Made by a program: the position numbers and the translations under genes. Under the pieces are notes generated by a model. It was not told where the DNA came from and made no database searches. It worked only from the letters and a program-made list of their open reading frames with translations. From Neoceratodus forsteri (Eukaryota; Chordata; Ceratodontiformes; Ceratodontidae), in contig CM028129.1 of the NCBI GenBank assembly GCA_016271365.2, positions 1,005,033,501 to 1,005,097,500 on the forward strand: 64,000 nt of DNA, given 5' to 3'. Of this stretch, positions 54,717 through 64,000 are shown piece after piece; position 1 is the stretch's first letter; every line of letters begins with the position of its first letter.

Positions 54717-56524
54717 TTATTTAATTTAGTTTGGGATTAATACCTTTGAGTCAAGGACTCATTTTCAAAGGTTCCACATCAGTGTTAAGCAAACATTACA
54801 AAAATACAATGTTTACAGAGGAAAAAAAAAAACATTGAAGCATATACACAGGCAGTAATAGTAAAATTTGAATTTATACACATCAGATTAGTACATATTA
54901 ACAGATAGACTGATAAGATAAGAGGGGATTGGGGGTGTCAGCTGGAGGTGGCATCATCTGAGGTGGGAGAGAGGTGGAGCTTTCAACCAAGTGAGGCTAT
55001 CGTCAGGTAATTGGGGGTAGGGGAGTGGATTAAGAAAAAAGTGGTATATAGCAGAAAGATGTAGAGGGGGTAGGTAAATGGAAAACTGGGGGTGAGGCAC
55101 TATCACATTAGTGCAGGCAGGTAAAATTCATTTTAGAGCCAAGGAGAGATTTAAGCCCAGCTGTGAAGGTACTAATCTTGGTAGTATCAGTGAGGTCAGC
55201 AGGTAGTTCATTGTACCATTTCAGTTCTTGATACAGGATGGAGTTCTGGGCAAGTTTTGTCCTTTTGAAGGGAGTCAACATCTTGTCAGTGACCACACTA
55301 TGGGTAGATGTCATTGGGACAACCAGCTTAAAGTGTCCACCCAGTATGGGGATGTCAGTCCAAATAGTACTTTTTTTAGAAGTAGGCAGGTTAGGTATTG
55401 CCATCTAAGATGGAGTGAGAGCCATCCAGTTTCAGTGTGCAGCAAGCAGGTGTGGGTGTTAAGAGTAGCCCCCAAAGCAAGATGACAGGCCTTATTGAGG
55501 AGTGTGTTGATCCTGTTAAGAGCAGTTTTTGTGCCCGCCCCATATATAGGCAACCCATAGTCAGTGGTAGACAGTATTGAGCTACTGGTGGCTAGTTTGA
55601 GTGCATCCGGTGTCATTGAATGTTTGTGATGATAAAGTACACCAAGTTTTATATTTGTAGTCTTGATAACAGAGCCAATATGGTTTGAGAAGATGAGCAT
55701 GTCATCAAAGGTAATGTTGAGAAATTTGAAGTTAGACAATTGGTCTAGGATCTCATACTTCTGGTTATGAATACACAGGTGCAGGAATTTATTTTTGCTT
55801 TGGGAGGTGTTGAAGAGCATACTCTTTGTTTTTTTGATGTTTAACAGTAGCTTGTTTTCTGTAAACCAAGATTCAAATTTATGGAAGCTGCTTTGGAGTT
55901 CAGTTGTGGTGGATTGTTGGTCTTTGCCAGTGACTGAGATCACTGTATCGTCAGCATAGAGAACTGAGCTTGCTGAGCAAGCCATTGGGGCGGAGTTGAT
56001 GAAAAGGCTAAAGAGTAGAGGACAGAGGATTGACCCCTGTGGAACCCCGAGCTGCACCTTCTTAGCTGCGGATAGGGTATCACCAGTTTTGACTCATTGT
56101 GATCTGTTAGAGAGGCAGTTGCCAAACCATAGTACCATATTTGGGGATATACCTGTAGACAGAAGGCAACTTAGGAGGAGGTTGTGATTAACAGAGTCAG
56201 TCATAAGGTTGATGAAAACTGATCCAACTGCCTGACCACTATCCAAGGCATTATATAGTTGGGATGAATAATCAACTAGAGTGGTGAGTGTGGAGTGCTT
56301 TTTACGGAAGCCATGCTGCTTCGGGCAGAGTAGGTTATGGTTATCAAGGTATTCAGTAAGCTGCTCTGAGACCATTCTTTTGAGTACTTTTGAAAGGGGA
56401 GGAAGGATGGATATAGGTCTGTAGTTGGATATTTGGGTTTTATCCCCCACTTTAAAGACAGGCGTTACATTAGCTGACTTCCATGCATTTGGAAATACTC
56501 CTGATTTTAGAGCGGCATACAGAG
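54717..56524 (-). mobile_element. LINE inserted in the CR1, with 7-bp target duplication
   Basis: A minus-strand, 5'-truncated LINE of the same family as 47485-50155. Frames are SGVFPNAWKSANVTPVFKVGDKTQISNYRPISIL and QHGFRKKHSTLTTLVDYS (56500-56260), LGVPQGSILCPLLFSLFINSAP and SSVLYADDTVISV (56050-55930, YADD intact). WFTENKLLLNIKKTKSMLF, SSILSTTDYGLPIYGAG and LKWYNELPADLTDTTKISTF (to 55150) follow. It is flanked by AAATCAT at 54710-54716 and 56525-56531. Removing the insert and one repeat rejoins the host CR1 frame without a break. Confidence 0.93.
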
Positions 56525-56531
56525 AAATCAT

Positions 56532-57240
56532 ACAAAGAAGGTGTGATTCCCGGAGATTGGCATAGGGCCATAGTAGTACCAATGCACAAAATGTGTAATA
56601 GAAATATAACTAATAATTATCGCCCCATTAGCCTTACCTCAACTATCTGTAAAATTATGGAAAAAATACTAAAACAGAAAATTTGAAATAGAGATGAATC
56701 ACAAAGGATTAATTGAGAATTCACAACATGGCTTTCAAAAAAACAGGTCATGTGCCACTAATTTTGTTTCATTTTATGAGGGAGTCAGTAATAGCTTAGA
56801 CAAGAACTGCCAAGTGGATATTATCTATTTGGATCTCCAAAAAGCATTTGACAAAGTATCCCATAACATATTAATTGAAAAAATCATGGAATTAAATTTG
56901 AGCAGTTATACAGTTAAATGAGAGGAAAGATGGCTAAACACCAGATCCCAAAGTGTTAAAATAGTTGATACCATCTCAAACAGCATAGAGGTCACTAGTA
57001 GAGCTCCCCAAGATTCTGTTTTGGGATCAACACTTTTCACCATATTTATATATGATCTACATAGGGGTATCAATACACAAATTAGTAAATTCACAGATGA
57101 TACAAAACTGTCTTCTGAAGTAGATACCGAATCCAAGATTAACAAATTCAAACAAGACCTAAAGAAAATTGAAGACTGGGCTATTAACAACAAAATGGCA
57201 TTTAACATTGATAAATGTTCAGTTAAACACTTGGGTCTAG
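56532..57240 (+). pseudogene. CR1 RT domain, distal to the insertion
   Basis: This continues the CR1 of 53287-54709: YKEGVIPGDWHRAIVVPMHK, NNYRPISLTSTICKIMEKILK, QHGFQKNRSCATNFVSFYEGV, DIIYLDLQKAFDKVSHNILIEKI (56820-56880), SVLGSTLFTIFIYDLHRG, then ISKFTDDTKLSSEVD, where the catalytic ADD has become TDD. NNKMAFNIDKCSV follows. Stops at 56685 and 56919 break the frame. It is cut at about 57245 by a further LINE tail. Confidence 0.85.
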
Positions 57241-57245
57241 GATAG

Positions 57246-58085
57246 TCAGGCTATGCCAGACAGTGGTACAAGCCTGGGTGCAGCGCAGCTGTGATACACC
57301 GGTGCCAGGGCCAGGTGATATTCAATGGTGATGCACCATAGCGCAACACCATTGAATATGGCAAGGTCAGTGCGCATGGTGGACATCACTTCACCAAAGG
57401 TACTAGCACCTTCTCCTGCCATGCCCTGAAAAAATGGAACTCCCTCCCTCTAACTATTCATCAGGCATCATCCCATGCCACTTTCAAACTATTACTGCGT
57501 GATCATCTTACTGTCTTATGCTCTTGCTCCCACTTCAAACCCCCTTAAAACAGCACTTCAACCTAACAGCCTTTAAGTGGTTCTTTTCTCAACCATTTCA
57601 GTACTGTTTTGTCGCTTAGCCTGTCACATTGTGAATTTATTATCATCCCTTTCCTCACCACTCTTCTCCTTCTTTCATCCCCAAACACTTCCTCCCCACC
57701 TCTGTTACTCTTTATTTTTCTTTTGCATTTCATCTTCCTTGGCTGCCAGTTTGACACTCTCACTTCTCTAGCTTAAATTGATGACTACCTCATTGTTGCT
57801 CATGATTTTTACCTCTTGCCCTCCCCTATTTTTTCTTTTGCTATATTTGTTCTTGTAGAATCAATTGTATCTACTTGTATCTATTTGATCCCCATTACTT
57901 GTACTGTTCTGCTATTTTTATACACTTTTTGTTTATATGATTGTAATTACATTTTGTTAAAATGCTTTTGTTTCATATTTGTCAAAAATGTTTTGTTTCT
58001 GTACTCTCCCAGGTCATGCCTGAAAATAGACATTGCTATGGCTAGTGCGCCCTACCCAGTCAACAAAAACAAAATAAAAATAAGT
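57246..58085 (+). mobile_element. LINE 3' tail inserted in the CR1
   Basis: The coding remnant CHALKKWNSLPLTIHQASSHATFKLLLRDHL (57420-57510) is the C-terminal block of an L2-like or related ORF2. A T/C-rich 3' untranslated region follows, ending in a TAAA-type tail aataaaaataagtaaataaataaatga (58070-58098). The first 170 bases hold a small palindrome (attcaatggtgatgcaccatagcgcaacaccattgaat). CR1 sequence resumes at about 58100 with RITKIIP-VKELSYEGRLTALGLHDLQLRRNRGD, so some CR1 was lost at the site. Confidence 0.6.
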
Positions 58086-58345
58086 AAATAAATAAATGAA
58101 GGATCACAAAAATAATACCTTGAGTTAAGGAACTGTCATATGAGGGCAGACTTACTGCTTTGGGTCTACATGACCTTCAACTTAGGAGGAACCGAGGAGA
58201 CTTTTTATTATTCAAAATCTTGAACAATATAAATTTAATGAATGATTGCAACATCAAATATGCTGAAAAGCCTAAACATCTCAGCTGTAACAACAAGCAG
58301 ATTTTTATCCCTAGGGCATGTACAAGCAAACGTGGCCAATACTTA

Positions 58346-58479
58346 AGCAATAAGGCATGACCCAGGGGTTATGTTAATGGTCTGCTAATCACCCTCTAGA
58401 GGTGTAATGTGGGATGAGGCATGCCCCTAGAGGGTGATTAACTGACCATTTACATAACCCTTGGGAGTGCCTTATTGCT
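58346..58479. repeat. Palindromic MITE-like repeat, copy 2, in the CR1
   Basis: agcaataaggcatgacccaggggttatgttaatggtc pairs with the reverse complement of gaccatttacataacccttgggagtgccttattgct, giving arms of about 58 bp around a tgtaatgtgggatgagg loop. It interrupts the CR1 C-terminus between RGQYLS and the AARLWNALP block. Same family as 50535-50675. Confidence 0.75.
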
Positions 58480-58869
58480 ATTATAATAAAAATACGTTTA
58501 AACCGTGTTAAACCTTGTTCAGCATATGGTTAAGCCGTACATGTATGTTAATAAAAGATTAACATAAGGCTGTTAGAATATTTAGAACCAATCAGAAATC
58601 TCCATTTCTCAACCCCTTTTTATAATTTACAATAAGAGCTGCCAGGCTATGGAATGCTCTGCCTCAATATATTGCGGAAAGCTATACACCTCAGAAATTC
58701 AAAACTGAACTGGACAGGTTCCTTCTGGGGACAGAAAACTGAATACATTCCACATGTGTGGGGAGGGTGGTCTCGATGGGCCTAGGCCTACTTCCACTCT
58801 TGAAGTACCAAGTAATACCAAGTAACAAAACATATCAACAGTATTTCCAGTAGTGAGGTAGCATATTCC

Positions 58870-59415
58870 ATTTATGCCATATCTCCAAAGAAAGGGAAGA
58901 AAATTTATTTTTCTGCCATTTTTTGCTGATTATAAAAAAAATCTAAAATGTATCTATAAATGACACACCACTCATTTGGCAGATATTTTTGTGCTGCACA
59001 ACTATAATGATCAAAGTACCTTGCTATCAAATTTTGTTTTAAAGCTATATGCATTTGTTTGTTGAAAACGTAAAAAACAAAAAAACTGCTTTTTTCTGCT
59101 GTTTGTTTGCTAATTATAAAATAACTAAAAGGTATCTATAAATGAAACACCACTCATTTCGTAGATATTTTTGTGCTGAACAACTTTTGTGCTCACAGTA
59201 CCATACTATCATTTTTGTTTTAAAGTTATTTGCATTTGTTTGTTGCCAAAGTGACACAAAATTGAATTTTCTGCTGCTTTTTTGCTAATTAGAAAAAACT
59301 AAAAGGTATCTATAAATGAAATACCTCTCATTTTGTAGATATATTTATGCTGGACAACTTTCTTGCTCAAAGTACCATGCTATCATTTTTCATTTTAAAG
59401 TTATTCATATTTGAA
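58870..59415 (-). repeat. 176-bp tandem units, right arm
   Basis: Three inverted counterparts of the 51496-52030 units. The ttttaaag.tat marker lies near 59040, 59221 and 59396, with aggtatctataaatgaaacacca in each unit. Confidence 0.9.
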
Positions 59416-59869
59416 TACAGTTTGTGGAGCAAGAATACATCTACACAGCAGGCATCTCTCACTTCATTGACATCATCAAGGCAATAATTTTAGGATTCTC
59501 AGAGCAGGATTTCTGAATCAGGAGTGTTGATGCTGTATTTAAAATTTTCAAATGCCATGAAATTACATTTCTCCTACTTTAATAAATGCTGTTTCAGTAT
59601 TAATGTAAACAATAGCCTCTCCTTTACAAGCCCATGGAGTAAGTTTTTAAAAAACAAAATATTTAAAAAGCTTGTTTACTTGTCCTTTATAACTAACCAT
59701 CAATTTTATTTTTAACCCCGACAGACTCATAGAGCTGATTTTCAAAGTCCAGAGTATGATGCAAGGTGCCTGCATCAAACATAATTGACGTAAGTGATAC
59801 CTTGCATCAAAAGATGTGGCAATCTCTGAGTCCCAATGTGGTCTGCATTGAAAATGGGAGTGGTTGTGC

Positions 59870-61096
59870 CAGTGTGGCACTGCCCCAGCTGTCGCCTACC
59901 TTGACTTCAGCAAAGCTTTCAATACTGTTCCACATAGAAGATTGATAAACAAGCTGGGTAGGCTCAGGGTAGGTCAGAAGTTGGTCAACTGGGTGGCAAA
60001 CTGGTTGATAGGCAGAAAACAGAGAATGGTGGTAAATGATATGCAGTCAGAAGAGATGCAGGTCACAAGTGGGGGTACCTCAGGGATCAGTCCTGGGGCC
60101 AGTCCTCTTCAATATCTTCATTAGTGACATTGCAGATGGACTGGAGGGTAAGGTTTGTCTGTTTGCAGATGACACCAAGATCTGCAACAGAGTAGATGAT
60201 CCAGATGGGGTGGGCAGAATGAGAAGAGATCTGGATAAACTAGCAACAGGGTCAGAAGAGTGGCAACTGGGGTTTAATGCAAAGAAGTACAAGATCATGC
60301 ACATAGGGAAGAGAAACCCTGAAGCCACCTATAGGCTGGGAGGGAAGGGGAGTTGCTGGCAGTCACAAGGGAAGAAAGAGACTTGGGCATCATCATCACT
60401 GATGACCTAAATCATCCAAGCAGAACACTAAAGCAGTAGGTAAGGCTAGGGGGATGCTGGGGTGTATTAGTAGGGGCATTACAAGTTGGAAGAGGGAGGT
60501 AATAATCCCTCTTTACAAAACACTGGTTAGGCCCCATCTGGAGTACTGTGTGCAGTACTGAAGGCCACACCTTCACAAGGACATTAACCAAATTGAGGCA
60601 GTCCAGAGAAGGACAACCAAAATGGTGCAGGAACTGCATCAGAAAACATACGAGGACAGATTGACGGAGCTCAATATGTATACCCTAGAGCAAAGGAGGG
60701 AGAGATGTGATATGATCGAAACATTCAAACTCCTTAAGAGCATTAACAAGGTGAAAGAGTCTAACATGTTTCAATATAAGAAAAATAGCAGGACAAGAGG
60801 ACACAGCATGAGATTAGAGGGAGGCCGATTAAGGGGTAATGTGAGGAAGTTCTTTTTCACAGAAAGGGTAGTGGATGCATGGGACAGCCTACCTCAGGAA
60901 GTGGTGGCTATGAATACAGTGCAGGGCTTCAAACAGGCATGGGATAGGCATAAGGGAGCAATACAGATGAGTATGAATAGATAGACCATTGACAGAACAA
61001 AGGACGATGGCATTTTCATAAGGTAAAAAAAGAAATGGGCAGACTGGATGGGCCTTGCGGTCCTTATTTGCCATCAGCTTCTATGTTACTATGTAG
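59870..61096 (+). pseudogene. CR1 LINE, RT half and 3' end
   Basis: Starts in the RT at AVAYLDFSKAFNTVPHRRLINKLGRL. It continues with WVANWLIGRKQRMVVN (59880-60050), VPQGSVLGPVLFNIFISDIADGLEGKVCLFADDTKICNRVDD (60070-60200) and EEWQLGFNAKKYKIMHIGKRNPEATYRLGG. After breaks near 60350-60420 come the PLYKTLVRPHLEYCVQY block and VQELHQKTYEDRLTELNMYTLEQRRERCDMIETFKLLKSINKVKESNMFQYKKNSRTRG. GRLRGNVRKFFFTERVVDAWDSLPQEVVAMNTVQGF (60622-60984) completes the C-terminus. The 3' end is gggcagactggatgggccttgcggtcc...cttctatgttactatg. Few breaks suggest a fairly young copy. Confidence 0.9.
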
Positions 61097-62334
61097 CCTG
61101 TAGCTGCAGCTGTGACAAATCTTGGGTTTTTGACACAGGGACCCCCCCTTATAAAATTGGGTACTGGATCCCTGACGCACCCAGAGCAAGCTCATAAAGA
61201 GCGAGCTCATAAAGAGCAAATTAAACTGCGTCAAATATTGGGTTTTATAACTTTTAGGGCTTTATTATGCTTTCCAAGTGGTATCAACTGTGTTACTACC
61301 ATGGCAGCCTGCACTGCCACTGTGTTAATTACAGATCCTCAGTGCAGGTCAGATGCACTTTTGACATAATTGCTATAGCAGTTGTCATGGTGACAGCTGT
61401 GTGCACCAAGGAAAACACCATCTTTCCATGACCACATCGCTCGTGTAATGGGCAGAAAATCTAGGGGATACTGAGTATTTTAATGAGTTTGCCATGGGAT
61501 TTGTTTTGGTTTTTTTTCTTCTCCAGTGCTTTTGAAAAAATATTGACAGCTGACAGATGGTTTCTATACCTAAACATTTCTTTTGCTGAGCACAACAACC
61601 GGGTACTGTTATGTTGAAATAGCAAAGCAGGTGGAGTGACTTACTGAAAAATGTCATGGAATGCTGATGAAGCACAGTCTAACAATTACAGCATTCCATG
61701 ACAGACTGCTGGTGTGGGATTGTGCTGCATGTAATGAGGTTATACATGGCTAATAACCAAAGATTAATGTAACCTTTCTGAGCCTCCATTAGCCAGTAAG
61801 ATTGCAGCCATTAAAACTACACTGCTATAATTGCGAATAAACTTGGATCTGTTTTTATACTCAAATTGGTAAGTCACCAGTGGTGCTGGAAGGTTCTGAA
61901 AAGTGGTAGGGCCAATGGGATGTATGGTCTGGCCCCGCCCTTCCCCATTGACTCCGCCCACACCACCCAGTTGGCTTCGCCCCATGGTCCCCCTTCCCCA
62001 TCATCTGCCCAGTCCCTGACAGATTTCTTCATCCAGATTTGCCAGTTATACAGAAATAAATGCAGTAATATAAGCATTAAATGCACAGCAGCAAACATAG
62101 CAATATTAAAATGTATTTATTACCAACTAGGCAGCAAAGCAGAGAAGATAAAAACAGGTGCAACTGTAAACTCATTATGGCACAGTCACAACTCACAAAC
62201 AATTGTCTGTCTACAACAGGCAAAAGAGGGTGGAAGCAGGGGTCAACCTTAACCTTTTTTTTTTGCACTAACCATCAGGACAAGTTGATTCAAGATTGTA
62301 GTAGAATATCAAAGCTACAGAAATTCAGAATCAA
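61097..62334. other. Unassigned DNA
   Basis: No recognised gene. Near 61646-61700 a perfect 15-bp inverted repeat (tgtcatggaatgctg ... cagcattccatgaca) forms a hairpin. The region 61915-62010 is C-rich. It otherwise resembles old intron. Confidence 0.45.
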
Positions 62335-62700
62335 TTCAAACATCTTAAGGGCATGAACAAGGTGAAAGTGTCTAACATGTTTCAGTATAAGAAAAATAGC
62401 AAGACAAGAGGACACAGCATGAGATTAGAGGGAGGCCGATTAAGGGGTAATGTGAGGAAGTTCTTTTTCACAGAAAGGGTGATGGATGCATGGAACGGCC
62501 TACCTCGGGAAGTGGTGGATATGAATATAGTACAGGGCTTCAAACAGGCATGGGATAGGCATAAGGAAGCAATACAGATGAGTATGAATAGATAGGCCAT
62601 TGACAGAGCAAAGGTCAATGGCACATTCATAAGGTAGAAAAATTGGGAAGACTGGATGGGCCTTGCAGTCCTTATCTACAGTCAGCTCTATATAGCCTGC
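62335..62700 (+). pseudogene. CR1 LINE 3' end
   Basis: An 80-codon open remnant NKVKVSNMFQYKKNSKTRGHSM, GGRLRGNVRKFFFTERVMDAWNGLPREVVDMNIVQGFKQAWDRH (62353-62595) is followed by actggatgggccttgcagtccttatctacagtcag. It is nearly the same sequence as 60730-61090, so it is the same subfamily, truncated. Confidence 0.88.
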
Positions 62701-64000
62701 AGCTGCAGATGGCTGCACTAGCCAACAGAGCTTTGCTTGTGTTAGAGGGACACTGTCACAGTCCCCTTAGGTCTCAAAGTGTCCCTAGTTTAAAAAACAC
62801 ATTTTATGATTGTTCTCATTCTATAGAGAGACTACTGATGCATCATGCAGCTGGTAGTTTGATTCAGATCCCTATCTTATATTAAAAATTTGAAATACCG
62901 ACTGCCCACCATACTGGTGTCACACCAAAACATGTGTGTTTACATTTCTTGACCAGCTCTCACTGCATCTTTCCTGGACACAGGGGGAACATCACCAATA
63001 CAATCTAACAACTCATGATGCTGTGGGAGTAAAGGACACAGTATTGTATCATGAGTGGCTGCACTATTCAAGTGTGTTTCTAATGTTGAGGAAGTGTGCA
63101 CTAAGAGTATTCAGTGATCTGAAACAAAACCAGTCTGGTCATAGTTATACATTACCATGCATTTTGATTCTAAAAAGCAAGGAGGCAGATAGGCAAATAG
63201 CAACCAGTGACATCAATGAATTTTAGAGGAAGTAAGCAATCATAAAATGTTGGTTGTTGCCTAAAACTAATATGATGCACAAAAGGTTGACAGTGACCAT
63301 TTACCCCCTCTACTGAAGTCCCCAAATGGGAATGTTGAGGTTTTAAAGCAACGCTTCAGCATATGCCCTGTATAGGGAAGATTTTTTTTATTGGTTTCAT
63401 TAGCAGAAACAATATCTGGTAATGTTTTACAAAGCCACTGCAGCAAATTTCTGGCCCCAGGATTCTCTTGTCTGACTGACCCCCAGCAACTGAAGCAAAG
63501 AGTCAACCTGCCCCCACCACCACCACACATTCTTTACACATACTAATGCAAGCCCTGAAGCCAGGAACAATAATGGTGAATTCTGATCACTTACACAGGT
63601 AAAATGCAAGCTAAGAAACACTCTAATTATTACCGGCCAGTCTCTGCACTAACTGGCTGAGGCTGAGCACACTGGTAGGAGAAGTTAAAAAAAGAATGAA
63701 AAAAAGGAAAGAAAACCCACCTGTAGCATTTTGCGTTTTGTTCTACTGACCAGAATAACAGGTGACCAGGAGCACGAGAACAGGCAACCAGCACCCCCCC
63801 ACACAACCACTTCAGTCCCTTTGCAATTTCACAATCTTCCACTACCATATAGTAAGCCGACTTCAGGATGTATCCTACATTTAAGATAACAGTCCTGGAT
63901 AAATCAACTAATGGAGCTGAAGCATACAAACTGAGTCATTGAGGTCGCACTACAGTCAGCGTCAGTGCCGGATAGCATATTCAAATTCCACAAACATGCA
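62701..64000. other. Unassigned DNA to the window end
   Basis: Intron-like DNA. The frames at 62936-63226 (+) and 63630-63929 (-) show no recognised domain or splice context. A cccccaccaccaccac run lies near 63510. Confidence 0.4.

Larger units (their letters stand above)
52085..58825 (+). mobile_element. CR1 LINE with ORF1 and ORF2, carrying nested insertions
   Basis: The fullest CR1 in the window. In order it has an ORF1 with an SGNH-esterase domain (52130-53275), an ORF2 endonuclease (53287-54066), a linker (54003-54685), the RT split by a LINE (resuming 56532-57240) and the C-terminus after a second insertion (58090-58345). The last block AARLWNALPQYIAESYTPQKFKTELDRFL lies after a palindromic repeat (58635-58730). 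The 3' end carries gatgggcctaggcctacttccactcttgaagtacc. It lies at the centre of the foldback element. Confidence 0.8.
50887..59692. mobile_element. Giant foldback TTAA-type element with nested insertions
   Basis: The left arm (50887-52080) and right arm (58831-59692) are inverted copies. gtttacatt.atactgaaacagcattt.ttaaagtaggagaaatg, aaaattttaaa.acag and aaatcctgctctgag read identically on opposite strands. The outer ends are cTTAAACGACAACTAAACAAG and, inverted, gTTATAAAGGACAAGTAAACAAG, similar to T2-type TTAA termini. Each arm holds three ~176-bp tandem units. Without later insertions each arm is about 850-860 bp and they meet with only a few unpaired bases between them, so the original element was essentially one long hairpin. 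A CR1 with its own nested insertions (about 52085-58825) now occupies the dyad centre. Confidence 0.8.

Overview
This is eukaryotic, almost certainly vertebrate, nuclear DNA from a repeat-dense genome. The repeat mixture is CR1-, L2- and Tx1/L1-clade LINEs, a Penelope-like element, PIF/Harbinger, hAT, TTAA-type and palindromic MITEs, tRNA-derived SINEs and retroviral LTR fragments. This fits a large-genome sarcopterygian or amphibian (lungfish, caecilian or salamander type), but the species cannot be fixed from sequence alone. There are no bacterial-style genes or operons. Nearly every open frame is a decayed transposon frame.

The one convincing host-gene piece is a 64-bp exon at 33408-33471 (+). 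It has a polypyrimidine tract and AG acceptor, a GT donor, and codes for a copine-type linker peptide (KKCGTIILFAEELSNCR) of the CPNE5/CPNE8/CPNE9 subgroup. I read the window as transposon-filled introns of a copine gene.

Layout. 1-2720: a Tx1-like LINE tail, a SINE and an L2-like LINE. 2750-3905: a possible retroviral gag remnant (-). 3911-13355: a composite PIF/Harbinger element with a two-exon transposase (10014-11060), split by a CR1 (5595-6600) and unidentified DNA. 13380-14929: the 5' end of an LTR retroelement (-) with a tRNA-Lys-like primer binding site. 16660-17106: a TTAA MITE. 18405-20350: three palindromic modules, with a CR1-like LINE between the first two. 20705-20945: a minisatellite. 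21670-22790: CR1 pieces (-). 22790-28092: a Penelope-like element (-) with long direct terminal repeats. 28745-29515: a 51-bp (17-codon) tandem array. 29700-30185: a short-period array. 30195-31250: an L2 relic. 31366-32215: a SINE cut by a hAT MITE. 33408-33471: the copine exon. 34720-38305: several CR1 copies. 38350-39140: an L1-like tail. 39613-39771: a strong palindrome. 41185-44400: a SINE and a CR1 interrupted by inverted repeats. 44560-47480: the 5' part of an L2-like LINE. 47485-50155: a jockey-superfamily LINE. 50887-59692: a nested structure. 59870-62700: CR1 copies.

The most striking locus is 50887-59692. An old, almost wholly palindromic TTAA-type element has arms of about 850 bp, each holding three ~176-bp tandem units. 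A CR1 with an SGNH-esterase ORF1 and an APE-endonuclease ORF2 sits almost exactly at its dyad centre. That CR1 carries a second LINE (54717-56524) with a 7-bp target duplication, a third LINE tail and a palindromic repeat. The left arm carries a 334-bp TTAA MITE that the right arm lacks, so the right arm serves as the empty site. This gives a relative chronology readable from sequence.
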